This document shows, piece after piece, positions 50,733 to 58,823 of a DNA stretch of 64,000 bases. Origin of the DNA: Acidobacteriota bacterium (lineage in GTDB: Bacteria; Acidobacteriota; Thermoanaerobaculia; UBA5066). The DNA lies in contig JADJVE010000004.1 in NCBI GenBank assembly GCA_016716715.1, positions 248,001-312,000 on the forward strand, written 5' to 3'. The notes under the pieces were generated by a model that was not told the DNA's origin, did no database searches, and saw only the letters and a list, made by a program, of their open reading frames with translations. Both the position numbers and the translations under genes were made by a program. Within the stretch, counting starts at the first letter, position 1. Every line of letters starts with the position of its first letter.

Positions 50733-51542
50733 TCAGCCGTGGTTGATGACGTAGTTCTTGACGACTTCGCCCTCGCCGCCGATCGGGTCCAGCGAGCGGC
50801 CGTCGACGGCGACCTCGACCACGCCGGCGTTGCCGAGCGTGAGCGTGAACGTGCCGCCGCCCGAAAACTCGCGTTTCGCTCCCTTCGGGAAAAGCCCGCG
50901 CACGACGACCTTGCCGTCCACGAACACCTCGGCCCAGCACTCGTCCCTGAAGCTCAGCGTGAGGGTCCGACCGGAGCGGGCCAGCGTGCCGCTGGAAGCG
51001 CCCGGCGCGTCCACCGGCAGCGCGACCGTCGCCGCGGCGACCGCCGGAGGGAGCGCGAGCGACGCGGGCCCGCTCTCGGCCCGCGCGACGGGCGTATGCG
51101 CGGGCGTCACGCGGCGTGCCGCCCCCCGCGTGCGAAAGAACGCGGCGCCGCCCGTCACGGCCGCGAGCAGGAGCGCGATGCCGAGAGCGCGAACCGTCGT
51201 CGAGGAGGACACGGCGCGGCGCGGCTGCGAGAGCCTGAGGCGCGCGGTGTTCGTTTCGCCGGTCGTGGGCTTGATCTTTTCTTCCTCCCACCGCGCGTAC
51301 ACGTGGCGGAAGGCTGCCGTCTGCCTCTCGGCGTCCAGTCCGAGGTGGAGCGCGATCACGCGGACGAATCCCTTCGAGAAGACGACGGCCGGGAGCTGGT
51401 CGAAACGCCCGCTCTCGAGCGCGGCGAGATGGCGCAGCGACACCTTTGTCGCGGCGGCCAATTGCTCGCGGCTCACATCGCGCAATTCACGTTCACGCCG
51501 GAGCTCCTCGCCGAACTCCCGAGCGCTGTCTGTTCCGGGCAC
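50733..51542 (-). CDS. RodZ-like protein: HTH, membrane helix, DUF4115
   Basis: A 269-residue bitopic membrane protein. Residues about 8-75 form an XRE-type helix-turn-helix (FGEELRRERELRDVSREQLA, AATKVSLRHLAALESGRFDQ), as in RodZ. A membrane helix (VRALGIALLLAAVTGGAAFF) follows, then an Ala/Pro linker and a C-terminal DUF4115 beta domain (LTLSFRDECWAEVFVDGKVV, VRGLFPKGAKREF). RodZ links MreB filaments to the cell-wall elongation machinery. No mreB is nearby. GTG 51542 follows a GGGAGA site. Confidence 0.85.
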   Translation of the reverse strand: MPGTDSAREFGEELRRERELRDVSREQLAAATKVSLRHLAALESGRFDQLPAVVFSKGFVRVIALHLGLDAERQTAAFRHVYARWEEEKIKPTTGETNTARLRLSQPRRAVSSSTTVRALGIALLLAAVTGGAAFFRTRGAARRVTPAHTPVARAESGPASLALPPAVAAATVALPVDAPGASSGTLARSGRTLTLSFRDECWAEVFVDGKVVVRGLFPKGAKREFSGGGTFTLTLGNAGVVEVAVDGRSLDPIGGEGEVVKNYVINHG

Positions 51543-51575
51543 GAGATCTCCCGTAATTCATTAGCCTAAGGCCGC

Positions 51576-52322
51576 TTAGCTCGCCGTGTCAACGGATTTC
51601 CCGGAACGTTCGAGCAATTCGGCGGCACAGGCTGCGAGCAGCGCGTCGGTGCCGGGCGTCTCGGTGAGGCGCCTCAGCTCCTCGCGGCTCGCGGAGGTCA
51701 GCAGGGAGAGGGCCGCGGCCCGCGGCGTCGCCGGGTGCAGCAGCAGGGCGCTCCGCACCGCCGGGCGCGAGGCCCACCGGCCCTCCGCGGCGAGCTGCGC
51801 GAGGCCTCCCGGAGTCGGGCGCCCGGTCGAAAGCCACCGCTGGAGGTCCTCCGGCGTGAGCCGCGGATTCTGCAGCAGCGCCTCGAGAACGCGGCTGTCC
51901 TCCTCCTCGAAGAGCGCCGGGAACAGGGCCGGGGGCGCGAACCGGGCGAGCGCGACTTTCTCCCCGACGGCCATGCCGCGCATCGCGTCGAGGAGCCTCC
52001 GGTTGGCCGCCTGCCTCACGGGCGGCGGCGTCCGCGCCTCGCGGCCGATGTCCATCAGGTCGCGCCATGTGAGGTCGTCGAGGGCGTGGAGGGCGTCGTG
52101 CCGCGGCGTCTGCGGGTGCCCCGCGACGAGCCTTCTCACGCCGCGCGACGCCATGAGGACGCGCGAGGCGACGATCTCGACGATCATCGCCTCGGAGGCG
52201 TGCGGGTGACGGAGCGCCTGCAGCGCGTCCCGCTCGGTCAGGCGGGCGAGGTGGCCCGCCACGAGCTCCACGAGCCCCGTCCGGTCCGCCCGGGAAATCC
52301 GCGCGGAAAGGGGCTCGTCCAT
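51576..52322 (-). CDS. Hypothetical helical-repeat protein (second of two flanking rodZ)
   Basis: A 248-residue cytoplasmic protein of unknown function, made of short paired helices (LTERDALQALRHPHASEAMI, VEIVASRVLMASRGVRRLVA, SRVLEALLQNPRLTPEDLQR, RSALLLHPATPRAAALSLLT). The pattern is like HEAT/LRV repeats and resembles the 340-residue protein downstream of rodZ. It starts 10 bases after the trpA stop, so it may be read from the end of the his-trp transcript. Confidence 0.6.
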   Translation of the reverse strand: MDEPLSARISRADRTGLVELVAGHLARLTERDALQALRHPHASEAMIVEIVASRVLMASRGVRRLVAGHPQTPRHDALHALDDLTWRDLMDIGREARTPPPVRQAANRRLLDAMRGMAVGEKVALARFAPPALFPALFEEEDSRVLEALLQNPRLTPEDLQRWLSTGRPTPGGLAQLAAEGRWASRPAVRSALLLHPATPRAAALSLLTSASREELRRLTETPGTDALLAACAAELLERSGKSVDTAS

Positions 52323-52331
52323 GGGCGAACT

Positions 52332-53141
52332 TTACGGCTTCGCGGCTGCCCCGGCGAGAGCCCGGACGAGGTCCGTGGCGGCGGCCACGGGGTCCCGGCC
52401 GGCCCGGACCGCCGTCTCCATCGCGGCGACGACGGCGCTCCCGACGACGACGCCGTCCGCGAGTGCGGCGACCGCCCGGACCTGTTCCGGCGTCGAGATG
52501 CCGAACCCGACGGCAACAGGAAGGCGCGGCACCGCGCGGCGCACGCGCCCGACCAGAGCCGCGAGGTCCTCGGGGAGAGCCGCGCGCGCGCCCGTGATCC
52601 CGCTCCGCGACACGAGGTACACGAAGCCGCGGGAGAGCGAGGCCGCGCGGCGCAGGCGATCGTCGGGAGAGGTCGGCGCGAGGAGGTAGACCGGGTCGAG
52701 GCGGGCGCTCTTCAGGATCGACGCGAAGGCGCGTCCCTCCTCGGGCGGGAGGTCCGTCACGAGGACGCCGTCCGCCCCGGCCTCGCGCGCGCGGTGCGCG
52801 AAGTCCGCCTCTCCCATCGCCAGAATCGGGTTCGCGTAGGAGAACACGACGACCGGTGTCGCGAAGCCTCCGGCCCTGGCGGCCGCGAGGAGATCGAGGA
52901 CCTGCGCGAGCGTCACACCCGCGGCGAGCGCACGCTCGGAGGCCCGCTGGATCGTCGGTCCGTCCGCGAGCGGATCGCTGAACGGGATGCCGAGCTCGAT
53001 CACGTCGGCTCCGGCCGTCGCGAGCGCCGGGAGCAGGCGGCATGTCGTCGCAAGGTCGGGATCGCCGGCTTCGACGAAGACGACGAGAGCGGCCCGGCCC
53101 GCGCTCTTCGCGCGCGCGAACGCGCGGGCGAGGCGCGTCAC
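52332..53141 (-). CDS. trpA: Tryptophan synthase alpha chain
   Basis: A 269-residue TIM barrel that cleaves indole-3-glycerol phosphate and passes indole to TrpB. VIELGIPFSDPLADGPTIQR holds the conserved Glu and Asp, with the second catalytic residue in GVLVTDLPPEE; VSRSGITGARA and VGFGISTPEQV are the phosphate-binding loops. The usual FxTAGDP reads FVEAGDPD here. GTG 53141 overlaps the trpB stop (GTGA). It is the last recognisable gene of the his-trp superoperon. Confidence 0.94.
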   Translation of the reverse strand: MTRLARAFARAKSAGRAALVVFVEAGDPDLATTCRLLPALATAGADVIELGIPFSDPLADGPTIQRASERALAAGVTLAQVLDLLAAARAGGFATPVVVFSYANPILAMGEADFAHRAREAGADGVLVTDLPPEEGRAFASILKSARLDPVYLLAPTSPDDRLRRAASLSRGFVYLVSRSGITGARAALPEDLAALVGRVRRAVPRLPVAVGFGISTPEQVRAVAALADGVVVGSAVVAAMETAVRAGRDPVAAATDLVRALAGAAAKP

Positions 53142-54346
53142 AGGGAGACCCCCTCGAGTTTCGCCACCGAGACGACGTCCTTGTCCCCGCGCCCGGAGAG
53201 GTTCACGACGATGTTCTTTCCGGGGCGGCGCGGCGCCTCGGCGATGGCCCACGCGACGGCGTGCGCCGTCTCGAGCGCGGGGATGATCCCCTCGGTCTCC
53301 GCGAGGCGGTGAAAGGCGGCGAGGGCCTCCGCGTCCGACACCGAGACGTAGCGCGTGCGCCCCAGCTCGGCGAGGCGCGCGTGCTCGGGGCCGACCGCGG
53401 GGTAGTCGAGACCGGCCGACACGGAGTGCGTCGGCAGGACCTGCCCCGCGGCGTCCTGCAGGATGAGCGTCCGCGTGCCGTGCAGGACGCCGACGGAGCC
53501 GGGGCCGAAGCGCGCCGCATGCTCGCCCGGGGCGAGACTCCTCCCACCGGCCTCGACGCCGACCATCTCGACGCCGGCATCCGGGAGAAACTCGCGGAAG
53601 AGACCGATCGCGTTCGACCCGCCCCCCACGCACGCGACGAGGAGGTCCGGCAGCCGGCCGAAAGCCCTCTGGCACTGAACTCTCGCCTCCTTGCCGATGA
53701 CGGAATGGAAGTCGCGCACCATCGTCGGGAACGGGTGCGGTCCGAGGACCGAGCCGAGGATGTAGTGCGTCGTCGCCGTCGTCGCGACCCAGTCCCGCAT
53801 CGCCTCGTTGATCGCGTCCTTCAGGGTGCGCGAGCCGCCCATAACCGGCACGACGGTCGCGCCGAGGAGCTTCATCCGGTAGACGTTGAGGGCCTGCCGC
53901 TCCACGTCGACGGCGCCCATGTAGACGACGCACTCGAGGCCGAAGAGAGCGCAGGCGGTCGCCGTCGCGACCCCGTGCTGCCCCGCTCCCGTCTCGGCGA
54001 TGACGCGCGTCTTGCCCATGCGCTTCGTAAGGAGCGCCTGCCCGATCGCGTTGTTGATCTTGTGGGCGCCCGTGTGGAGGAGGTCCTCCCGCTTCAGCCA
54101 GAGCCGCGCGCCGCCGAGGGCGTCCGACAGGCGCCGCGCCTCGGTGAGCGGCGTGGGCCGCCCGACGTACGTCTTCAGGAGGCCCTCGAGCTCGGCCCGA
54201 AACACGGGATCGCGCTTCGCGTCCTTGTAGGCCTTCGCGAGCTCGTCGAGCGGCGCCATGAGAGTCTCGGGCACGAAGCGCCCGCCGAACGCGCCAAAGC
54301 GCCCGTAGGCGTCGGCCTCCGGCGGGCGGAACGGAATGTCAGGCAC
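53138..54346 (-). CDS. trpB: Tryptophan synthase beta chain
   Basis: A 402-residue PLP enzyme joining indole and serine. The PLP lysine is in LLHTGAHKINNAIGQALLTK, the conserved Glu in ETGAGQHGVATA, and the phosphate-binding loop is CVGGGSNAIGLF. It is a classic TrpB1 form (FGAFGGRFVPETLM) partnered with TrpA. GTG 54346 overlaps the trpCF end by eight bases. Confidence 0.96.
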   Translation of the reverse strand: MPDIPFRPPEADAYGRFGAFGGRFVPETLMAPLDELAKAYKDAKRDPVFRAELEGLLKTYVGRPTPLTEARRLSDALGGARLWLKREDLLHTGAHKINNAIGQALLTKRMGKTRVIAETGAGQHGVATATACALFGLECVVYMGAVDVERQALNVYRMKLLGATVVPVMGGSRTLKDAINEAMRDWVATTATTHYILGSVLGPHPFPTMVRDFHSVIGKEARVQCQRAFGRLPDLLVACVGGGSNAIGLFREFLPDAGVEMVGVEAGGRSLAPGEHAARFGPGSVGVLHGTRTLILQDAAGQVLPTHSVSAGLDYPAVGPEHARLAELGRTRYVSVSDAEALAAFHRLAETEGIIPALETAHAVAWAIAEAPRRPGKNIVVNLSGRGDKDVVSVAKLEGVSL

Positions 54347-55784
54347 GGCGCACCTCCCGGACGAACGCGGCGATCTTCGAAGGGTCCTTCACTCCCGGCG
54401 ACGCCTCGACGCCGGACGCGACGTCCACGACGTCCGGGCGGACGCGGCGCACCGCCTCGGCGACGTTACCGGGATTCAAACCACCCGCCAGCACGAGCGG
54501 GCGCGTTCGGTCGACGCCATCGAGCATTCTCCAGTCGAACGTACGTCCCGTGCCGCCGCTCACCCCGGCCACGGACGTGTCGAAGTGCAGTGCGGCGCCT
54601 GCGCGATTTCCCACGGCGGCGAGATCATCGCGTCCGACGCGGACGGTGTTCCAGAGGGGAATGTCTGAAGAGAAAGATTTCTTAGAAGGTGAAGAGAGCA
54701 GAACGGGCATTTGAATCGCGTCGGGGCGCACGACGGAGACGATGCGCGCGATTTCGGCGTCCGTCGTATCGTCGTCGAAGACCGCCACGACGCCTTTGAC
54801 GGCCCCCGCTCGCCGCGCCTCGCCCTCCCCCTTCCCCCGCATTCGCAGAGATCTTCCTCTCTCTGCCGTCAAGCAGCGCGGAGACCTCGGCGCGAAGATG
54901 AGGCCGATCCAGTCGACGCCGTTCTCGATGCACGTGTCGACGTCCTCTTCGCGCGTGACGCCGCAGACCTTCACCTCGGCCGTGTTCTCCCCGCGCAGCT
55001 CTCGAAGCGTGCGGGCGGGGTCCGTCGACCGCAGGAGCGTCTCGCCGACGAGGAACGCGCCGTAGCCGGCCGTGTGGAGCGCCTCGACGTCGGCGCGCGA
55101 CTTGATTCCGCTCTCGGCGACGCGCGTCGCACCGGTCGGAAGGAGGCCGCCGAGGCGCGCCATGCCGGGAAGGTCCACCGCGAACGTCGCGAGGTCCCGC
55201 GAGTTGACGCCGACGATTTCCGCCCCGATCGCGGCGGCGCGCCGCACCTCGGCCTCGTCGTGAGCCTCCACGAGGACCGCGAGGCCGCGCGCCCTCGCAG
55301 CGGCGTGCAGGCGCGCGAGGTCGGCGTCGCCGAGAGCGGCGACGATCAGGAGCACCGCGTCCGCGCCGAGCGCGCCCGCGAAGTCGAGCTGCGCTTCGTC
55401 GACGACGAAGTCCTTCATGAGGACTGGCAGGCCCGATGCCGCCTTCGCGCGCGGCAGCCACGTCGGATCGCCACCGAAGAAGTCCTGCTCGATCACGACG
55501 GACAGCGCGGCGGCTCCTCCGCGCCGGTATGCGCGGGCAATCTCCTCCACGCGCGCGCCCGCGTCCGGGAGGATCACGCCCGCGCTCGGGGAGCGGTGCT
55601 TGAATTCAGAGAGAAGGGAAAGAGAAGAAGAAGAAGATCTCTTAGAAGGTGAAGAAAGGGAGGCTGCGAAGCGCAACCCATCCGGCCGCGCGCCGGGAGA
55701 CGGCATTTGGCCGGGAGCGAATTCACCCGCAGCAATGCGCCGACGCTTCGCCGCGATGATGTCCGCAAGAATTGAACCCGCCAA
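54339..55784 (-). CDS. trpCF: Fused indole-3-glycerol-phosphate synthase / phosphoribosylanthranilate isomerase
   Basis: A 481-residue bifunctional enzyme. The TrpC half (about 1-260) has LLSEFKHRSPSAGVI, PVLMKDFVVDEAQL, VGVNSRDLATFAVDL and VAESGIKSRADVEAL. The TrpF half (about 268-481) has VKVCGVTREEDVDTCIENG with the catalytic Cys, and HFDTSVAGVSGGTGRTFDW with the catalytic Asp. Two strong AT-rich repeats are embedded in frame: one encodes SLSSPSKRSSSSSLSLLSEF near residue 50, the other LLSSPSKKSFSSD in TrpF, where family members usually show the VQLHGDE motif. A weak third one is at 54840-54867. Whether TrpF remains fully active is an open question. Confidence 0.93.
   Translation of the reverse strand: MAGSILADIIAAKRRRIAAGEFAPGQMPSPGARPDGLRFAASLSSPSKRSSSSSLSLLSEFKHRSPSAGVILPDAGARVEEIARAYRRGGAAALSVVIEQDFFGGDPTWLPRAKAASGLPVLMKDFVVDEAQLDFAGALGADAVLLIVAALGDADLARLHAAARARGLAVLVEAHDEAEVRRAAAIGAEIVGVNSRDLATFAVDLPGMARLGGLLPTGATRVAESGIKSRADVEALHTAGYGAFLVGETLLRSTDPARTLRELRGENTAEVKVCGVTREEDVDTCIENGVDWIGLIFAPRSPRCLTAERGRSLRMRGKGEGEARRAGAVKGVVAVFDDDTTDAEIARIVSVVRPDAIQMPVLLSSPSKKSFSSDIPLWNTVRVGRDDLAAVGNRAGAALHFDTSVAGVSGGTGRTFDWRMLDGVDRTRPLVLAGGLNPGNVAEAVRRVRPDVVDVASGVEASPGVKDPSKIAAFVREVRRA
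54667..54698 (+). repeat. AT-rich purine repeat (in trpF part of trpCF)
   Basis: Reads GAAGAGAAAGATTTCTTAG, then AAGGTGAAGAGAG. It holds the exact shared core CTTAGAAGGTGAA. The encoded peptide (minus strand) is LLSSPSKKSFSSD. Confidence 0.7.
54840..54867 (-). repeat. AT-rich repeat, weak copy (in trpF part)
   Basis: The plus strand reads CATTCGCAGAGATCTTCC and then TCTCTCTGCC. Purine tract and AGATCT are shared with the copy at 55609-55662; the TTAGAAGG core is degraded. Confidence 0.35.
55609..55662 (+). repeat. AT-rich purine repeat, longest copy (in trpC part of trpCF)
   Basis: A 30-base purine tract (55609-55637) leads into GATCTCTTAGAAGGTGAAG and AAAGGGAGG. It has the exact shared core CTTAGAAGGTGAA. 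The encoded peptide is Ser-rich (SSPSKRSSSSSLSLL). Confidence 0.7.
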
Positions 55785-55788
55785 GCCT

Positions 55789-55838
55789 TTTCCCTCTTCT
55801 CTTCTCTTAACCTTCTAAGAAAATCTTCCTCTTATCCC
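55789..55838 (-). repeat. AT-rich purine repeat, intergenic copy between trpD and trpCF
   Basis: The minus strand reads AAGAGGAAGATTTTCTTAG and then AAGGTTAAGAGAAGAGAAGA. It fills nearly all of the 59-base spacer, the only real gap in the his-trp superoperon. It is just upstream of the trpCF ATG, so its GA-rich part may also act as ribosome-binding sequence. Confidence 0.7.
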
Positions 55839-55843
55839 CGTCT

Positions 55844-56878
55844 TCAGGCGCCGATTCCCCGCGAAACGTCCATCAGGGTGACGAGAGCGCGCTGGGCCGC
55901 TCCGGAGTCGATCGCCGCAGCCGCCATGCTCGCGCCCTCGACGTAGTCCCGCGCCGCGCCCGCCACGGCGAGCGCCGCCGCGGCGTTCATGACCACCGTG
56001 TCGCGGCAGGGACCCCTCTCGCCGTCGAGGATCCGGCGCAGGAGGTCCGCGTTCTCGGCCGAATCGCCGCCCCGGAGGTCCGCGGCGGCGCATTCGTCCA
56101 CGCCGAAGTCCCGGGCCCTCAGGCCGAAGCGCCGGACTCCGCCCGCGGTCACCTCGGCGACGTTCGTGACGCCGAACGGCATCAGCTCGTCGCCGCCGGA
56201 CTCGTGCGAGAAGACGAGCGCCCGCTCCGTGCCGAGCGCGAGGAGAGCGCCCGCGACGACCGGCACGCGCTCGGGCCGGTCGACGCCCACGATCTGCCGG
56301 CGCACGTCGACCGGGTTCGAGAGCGGCCCGGCGAGATTGAAGACCGTCCGGACGCCCAGCTCCCGGCGCAGCGGCGCCAGCTTCTTCATGACCGGGTGGT
56401 AGAGCGGCGCGAAGAGAAACGTGATGTTCGCGCTGCCCAGCGCCGCGGCGGCGCGTTCCGGCGTCATCTCGAGGACGACGCCGAGGGCCGCGAGCACGTC
56501 CGCCGACCCGCACTTCGACGAGACGGCCCGGTTCCCGTGCTTGGCGACGGGCGTTCCCGCCCCCGCGACGACGAACGCGGCGGCCGTCGACACGTTGAAC
56601 ATCCCGTGCCCGTCGCCGCCGGTCCCGCAGACGTCGATCGCGCGCGCCGCGAGCAGCTCGGGCACCGGGAGCCGCGTCGCGCGGCTCCTGAGGACGTCGA
56701 CGGCTCCCGCGAGGGCTTCGATCGTCTCGCCGGCGGCCGCGAGCGACGCGAGAAACCCTCCCGCGACCGCGGGCGGGACCTCGTCGTCGAGGAGCGACGT
56801 CACGGCGCGCCGCGCGTCCTCGCGCGAGAGCTTCCCTCCGCGCGCGACCTCGCGCAGAGCGTGGTGGACGGGCGTCAC
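55844..56878 (-). CDS. trpD: Anthranilate phosphoribosyltransferase
   Basis: A 344-residue enzyme transferring phosphoribosyl from PRPP to anthranilate. IDVCGTGGDGHGMFNVSTAA and KHGNRAVSSKCGSADVLAAL are the PRPP and anthranilate sites; FAPLYHPVMKKLAPLRRELG and RTVFNLAGPLSNP complete the family signature. GTG 56878 overlaps the trpG stop (GTGA). TrpD is unfused here, while TrpG is separate. Confidence 0.95.
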   Translation of the reverse strand: MTPVHHALREVARGGKLSREDARRAVTSLLDDEVPPAVAGGFLASLAAAGETIEALAGAVDVLRSRATRLPVPELLAARAIDVCGTGGDGHGMFNVSTAAAFVVAGAGTPVAKHGNRAVSSKCGSADVLAALGVVLEMTPERAAAALGSANITFLFAPLYHPVMKKLAPLRRELGVRTVFNLAGPLSNPVDVRRQIVGVDRPERVPVVAGALLALGTERALVFSHESGGDELMPFGVTNVAEVTAGGVRRFGLRARDFGVDECAAADLRGGDSAENADLLRRILDGERGPCRDTVVMNAAAALAVAGAARDYVEGASMAAAAIDSGAAQRALVTLMDVSRGIGA

Positions 56879-57444
56879 GACAGCCGTCCGGCCACGAAGT
56901 TCTTCAAGAGCTTCTCCCCCTCGGTCGTCAGGATCGACTCCGGGTGGAACTGGACTCCCACGAGCGGCCGCGTCCTGTGCGCGAGGCCCATGACGATCCC
57001 GTCGGCCGTCCTCGCCGTCACGCGCAGCGCCTCCGGCACGGAATCGGCCTCCACCGCGAGCGAGTGGTAGCGCGTCGCCGTGAACGGGTTCGAGACACCC
57101 TCGAAAAGCCCCCGGCCGTCGTGCGCGATCTCGGACGTCTTTCCGTGCATGAGGGTCGGCGCCCGCGACACACGGCCGCCGAAGACGGCGCCGAGCGCCT
57201 GGTGTCCGAGGCAGACACCGAGCAGAGGGATGTCCGTGTTCCGTTCGATGAGCGCGCAGGACACGCCCGCGTCCTCGGGCCGGCCCGGGCCCGGCGACAC
57301 GACGAGGCGGTCGGGCCGCCGCGCGAAGATCTCGTCGACGGTCAGGGCGTCGTTCCGCACGACGACGACGTCGGGGTCCAGCGTCGCGAGGATCTGCACG
57401 AGGTTGAAGGTGAACGAGTCGTAGTTGTCGACGACGAGGATCAC
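56875..57444 (-). CDS. trpG: Anthranilate synthase glutamine amidotransferase component
   Basis: A 189-residue class I amidotransferase giving ammonia to TrpE. VVDNYDSFTFNLVQ, VVSPGPGRPEDAG, the nucleophile Cys in LLGVCLGHQALG and VGVQFHPESILT (catalytic His and Glu) are all present. GTG 57444 overlaps the trpE stop (GTGA). It may also serve PabB, as TrpG does in some bacteria; no pab gene is seen. Confidence 0.95.
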   Translation of the reverse strand: MILVVDNYDSFTFNLVQILATLDPDVVVVRNDALTVDEIFARRPDRLVVSPGPGRPEDAGVSCALIERNTDIPLLGVCLGHQALGAVFGGRVSRAPTLMHGKTSEIAHDGRGLFEGVSNPFTATRYHSLAVEADSVPEALRVTARTADGIVMGLAHRTRPLVGVQFHPESILTTEGEKLLKNFVAGRLS

Positions 57445-58823
57445 GGGAACTCCCCCGCCCGCGCGACGGCCCGCATGAGCGCGCGCGCCTTGTTCTCGCA
57501 CTCGAGCGCTTCGGACTCGGGGACCGAATCCGCGACGATGCCGGCGCCCGCCTGCACGTGGAGCATCCCGTTCGCGACGACCGCCGTGCGGATGGCGATG
57601 GCGACGTCCAGGTTGCCGGCGAAGTCGAGGTAGCCGACGGCACCGCCGTAGGCCCCGCGGCGGACGGGTTCGAGGTCCTCGATGATCTCCATGGCCCGGA
57701 TCTTCGGCGCGCCCGTGAGCGTGCCGGCCGGGAACGTCGCCGCGAGGGCGTCCACGGCGTGGCGGCCGGGCGCGAGCGTCCCGACGACGCGCGAGGCGAT
57801 GTGCATGACGTGCGAGTAGCGCTCGACCGCGAAGAAGTCCTTCACGCGCACCGAGCCCGGGACCGAGACGCGGCCGAGGTCGTTGCGTCCGAGGTCCACG
57901 AGCATCACGTGCTCGGCCCTTTCCTTGGCGTCGGCCAGGAGATCCTTCTCGAGCGCGAGGTCCTCCTCGCGCGTGGCGCCGCGGGGGCGCGTGCCCGCGA
58001 GGGGAATCGTCTCGACGGCCGCGCCGCCCGGGGCCGCCGCGACACGCACGAGCCGCTCGGGCGAGGCTCCGAAGATCGTGCCGTGCGGCGTCCGCAGAAA
58101 GTACTGGTACGGAGACGGGCTGATCGAGCGCAGCGCGCGGTACACGGCGAAGGCATCGCCGTCGAACGGCGCGGACCAGCGGCGCGAGAGCACGACCTGA
58201 AAGACGTCGCCCGCGCGGATGTGCTCCTTGGCCTTCTCCACAGCCGCAACGTACGAAGAGACCGGAAGAGTTTCTTTGAAAGTGAGAGAAGGCGAGGCGG
58301 CGGGCCGCGGCGGCGCGCTGCTTGCGAAGGCCCTGCTTTCGAGCTTTCTCAACCTTTCAAAGGCTCTCTTCTCTTCTTCCTCCCCCTCCCCCGCGTGCGT
58401 CACGAAGAGCAGGCGGTGGCGGGCGTGGTCGAACGCGATGACGGAGTCGAAGATCCCGAACCAGGCGTCCGGGAGGCCGATCGGATCCGGGTTCTTCTCC
58501 GGCAGGCGCTCGAGCCGCCGCACGGCGTCGTAACCCGCGTAGCCCACCGCGCCGCCCGTGAACGGCGGCAGGTCGTCGCCTTCCCCGAGCTCGGCGGTTG
58601 GGAGCGTCTTGAGGAGCTGGAAGGCGTCGCCCGCCAGGCCCGAGATCTCCCCGGACGGCGCGGCGCCGAGGAACGACCAGCGCGCGACGCGGTCGCCGCC
58701 CTCGACCGACTCGAGGAGGAAGCAGGGCCCGTCCCCCGCGAGCAGCGCCTTCATGAGAGCCACGGGAGTCGTGAGGTCCGCCGGGCGCTCCACGACGACG
58801 GGGCGAAGGAGCCCCGGGGTCAA
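57441..58823 (-). CDS. trpE: Anthranilate synthase component I
   Basis: A 460-residue chorismate-utilising enzyme. FLLESVEGGDRVARWSFLG includes the tryptophan feedback-site LLES motif near the N-terminus, predicting inhibition by tryptophan. The catalytic half has GDVFQVVLSRRW, PSPYQYFLRTP, AGTRPRGATREEDLALEKDL, MLVDLGRNDLGRV, LTGAPKIRAMEIIEDLEP and QAGAGIVADSVPESE. TTG 58823 overlaps the hisFIE stop as TTGA and matches the operon's coupling style. The inter-domain linker (about 175-205) carries two AT-rich repeat copies. Confidence 0.94.
   Translation of the reverse strand: MTPGLLRPVVVERPADLTTPVALMKALLAGDGPCFLLESVEGGDRVARWSFLGAAPSGEISGLAGDAFQLLKTLPTAELGEGDDLPPFTGGAVGYAGYDAVRRLERLPEKNPDPIGLPDAWFGIFDSVIAFDHARHRLLFVTHAGEGEEEEKRAFERLRKLESRAFASSAPPRPAASPSLTFKETLPVSSYVAAVEKAKEHIRAGDVFQVVLSRRWSAPFDGDAFAVYRALRSISPSPYQYFLRTPHGTIFGASPERLVRVAAAPGGAAVETIPLAGTRPRGATREEDLALEKDLLADAKERAEHVMLVDLGRNDLGRVSVPGSVRVKDFFAVERYSHVMHIASRVVGTLAPGRHAVDALAATFPAGTLTGAPKIRAMEIIEDLEPVRRGAYGGAVGYLDFAGNLDVAIAIRTAVVANGMLHVQAGAGIVADSVPESEALECENKARALMRAVARAGEFP
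58263..58297 (+). repeat. AT-rich purine repeat (in trpE)
   Basis: Reads GGAAGAGTTTCTTTGAAAG then TGAGAGAAGGCGAGG. It encodes SPSLTFKETLPVSS on the minus strand, in the variable linker of TrpE. Confidence 0.5.
58344..58380 (-). repeat. AT-rich purine repeat (in trpE)
   Basis: The minus strand reads GGAAGAAGAGAAGAGAGC then CTTTGAAAGGTTGAGAAAG. It encodes EEEKRAFERLRK, 47 bases from and opposite in orientation to the previous copy. Confidence 0.55.
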
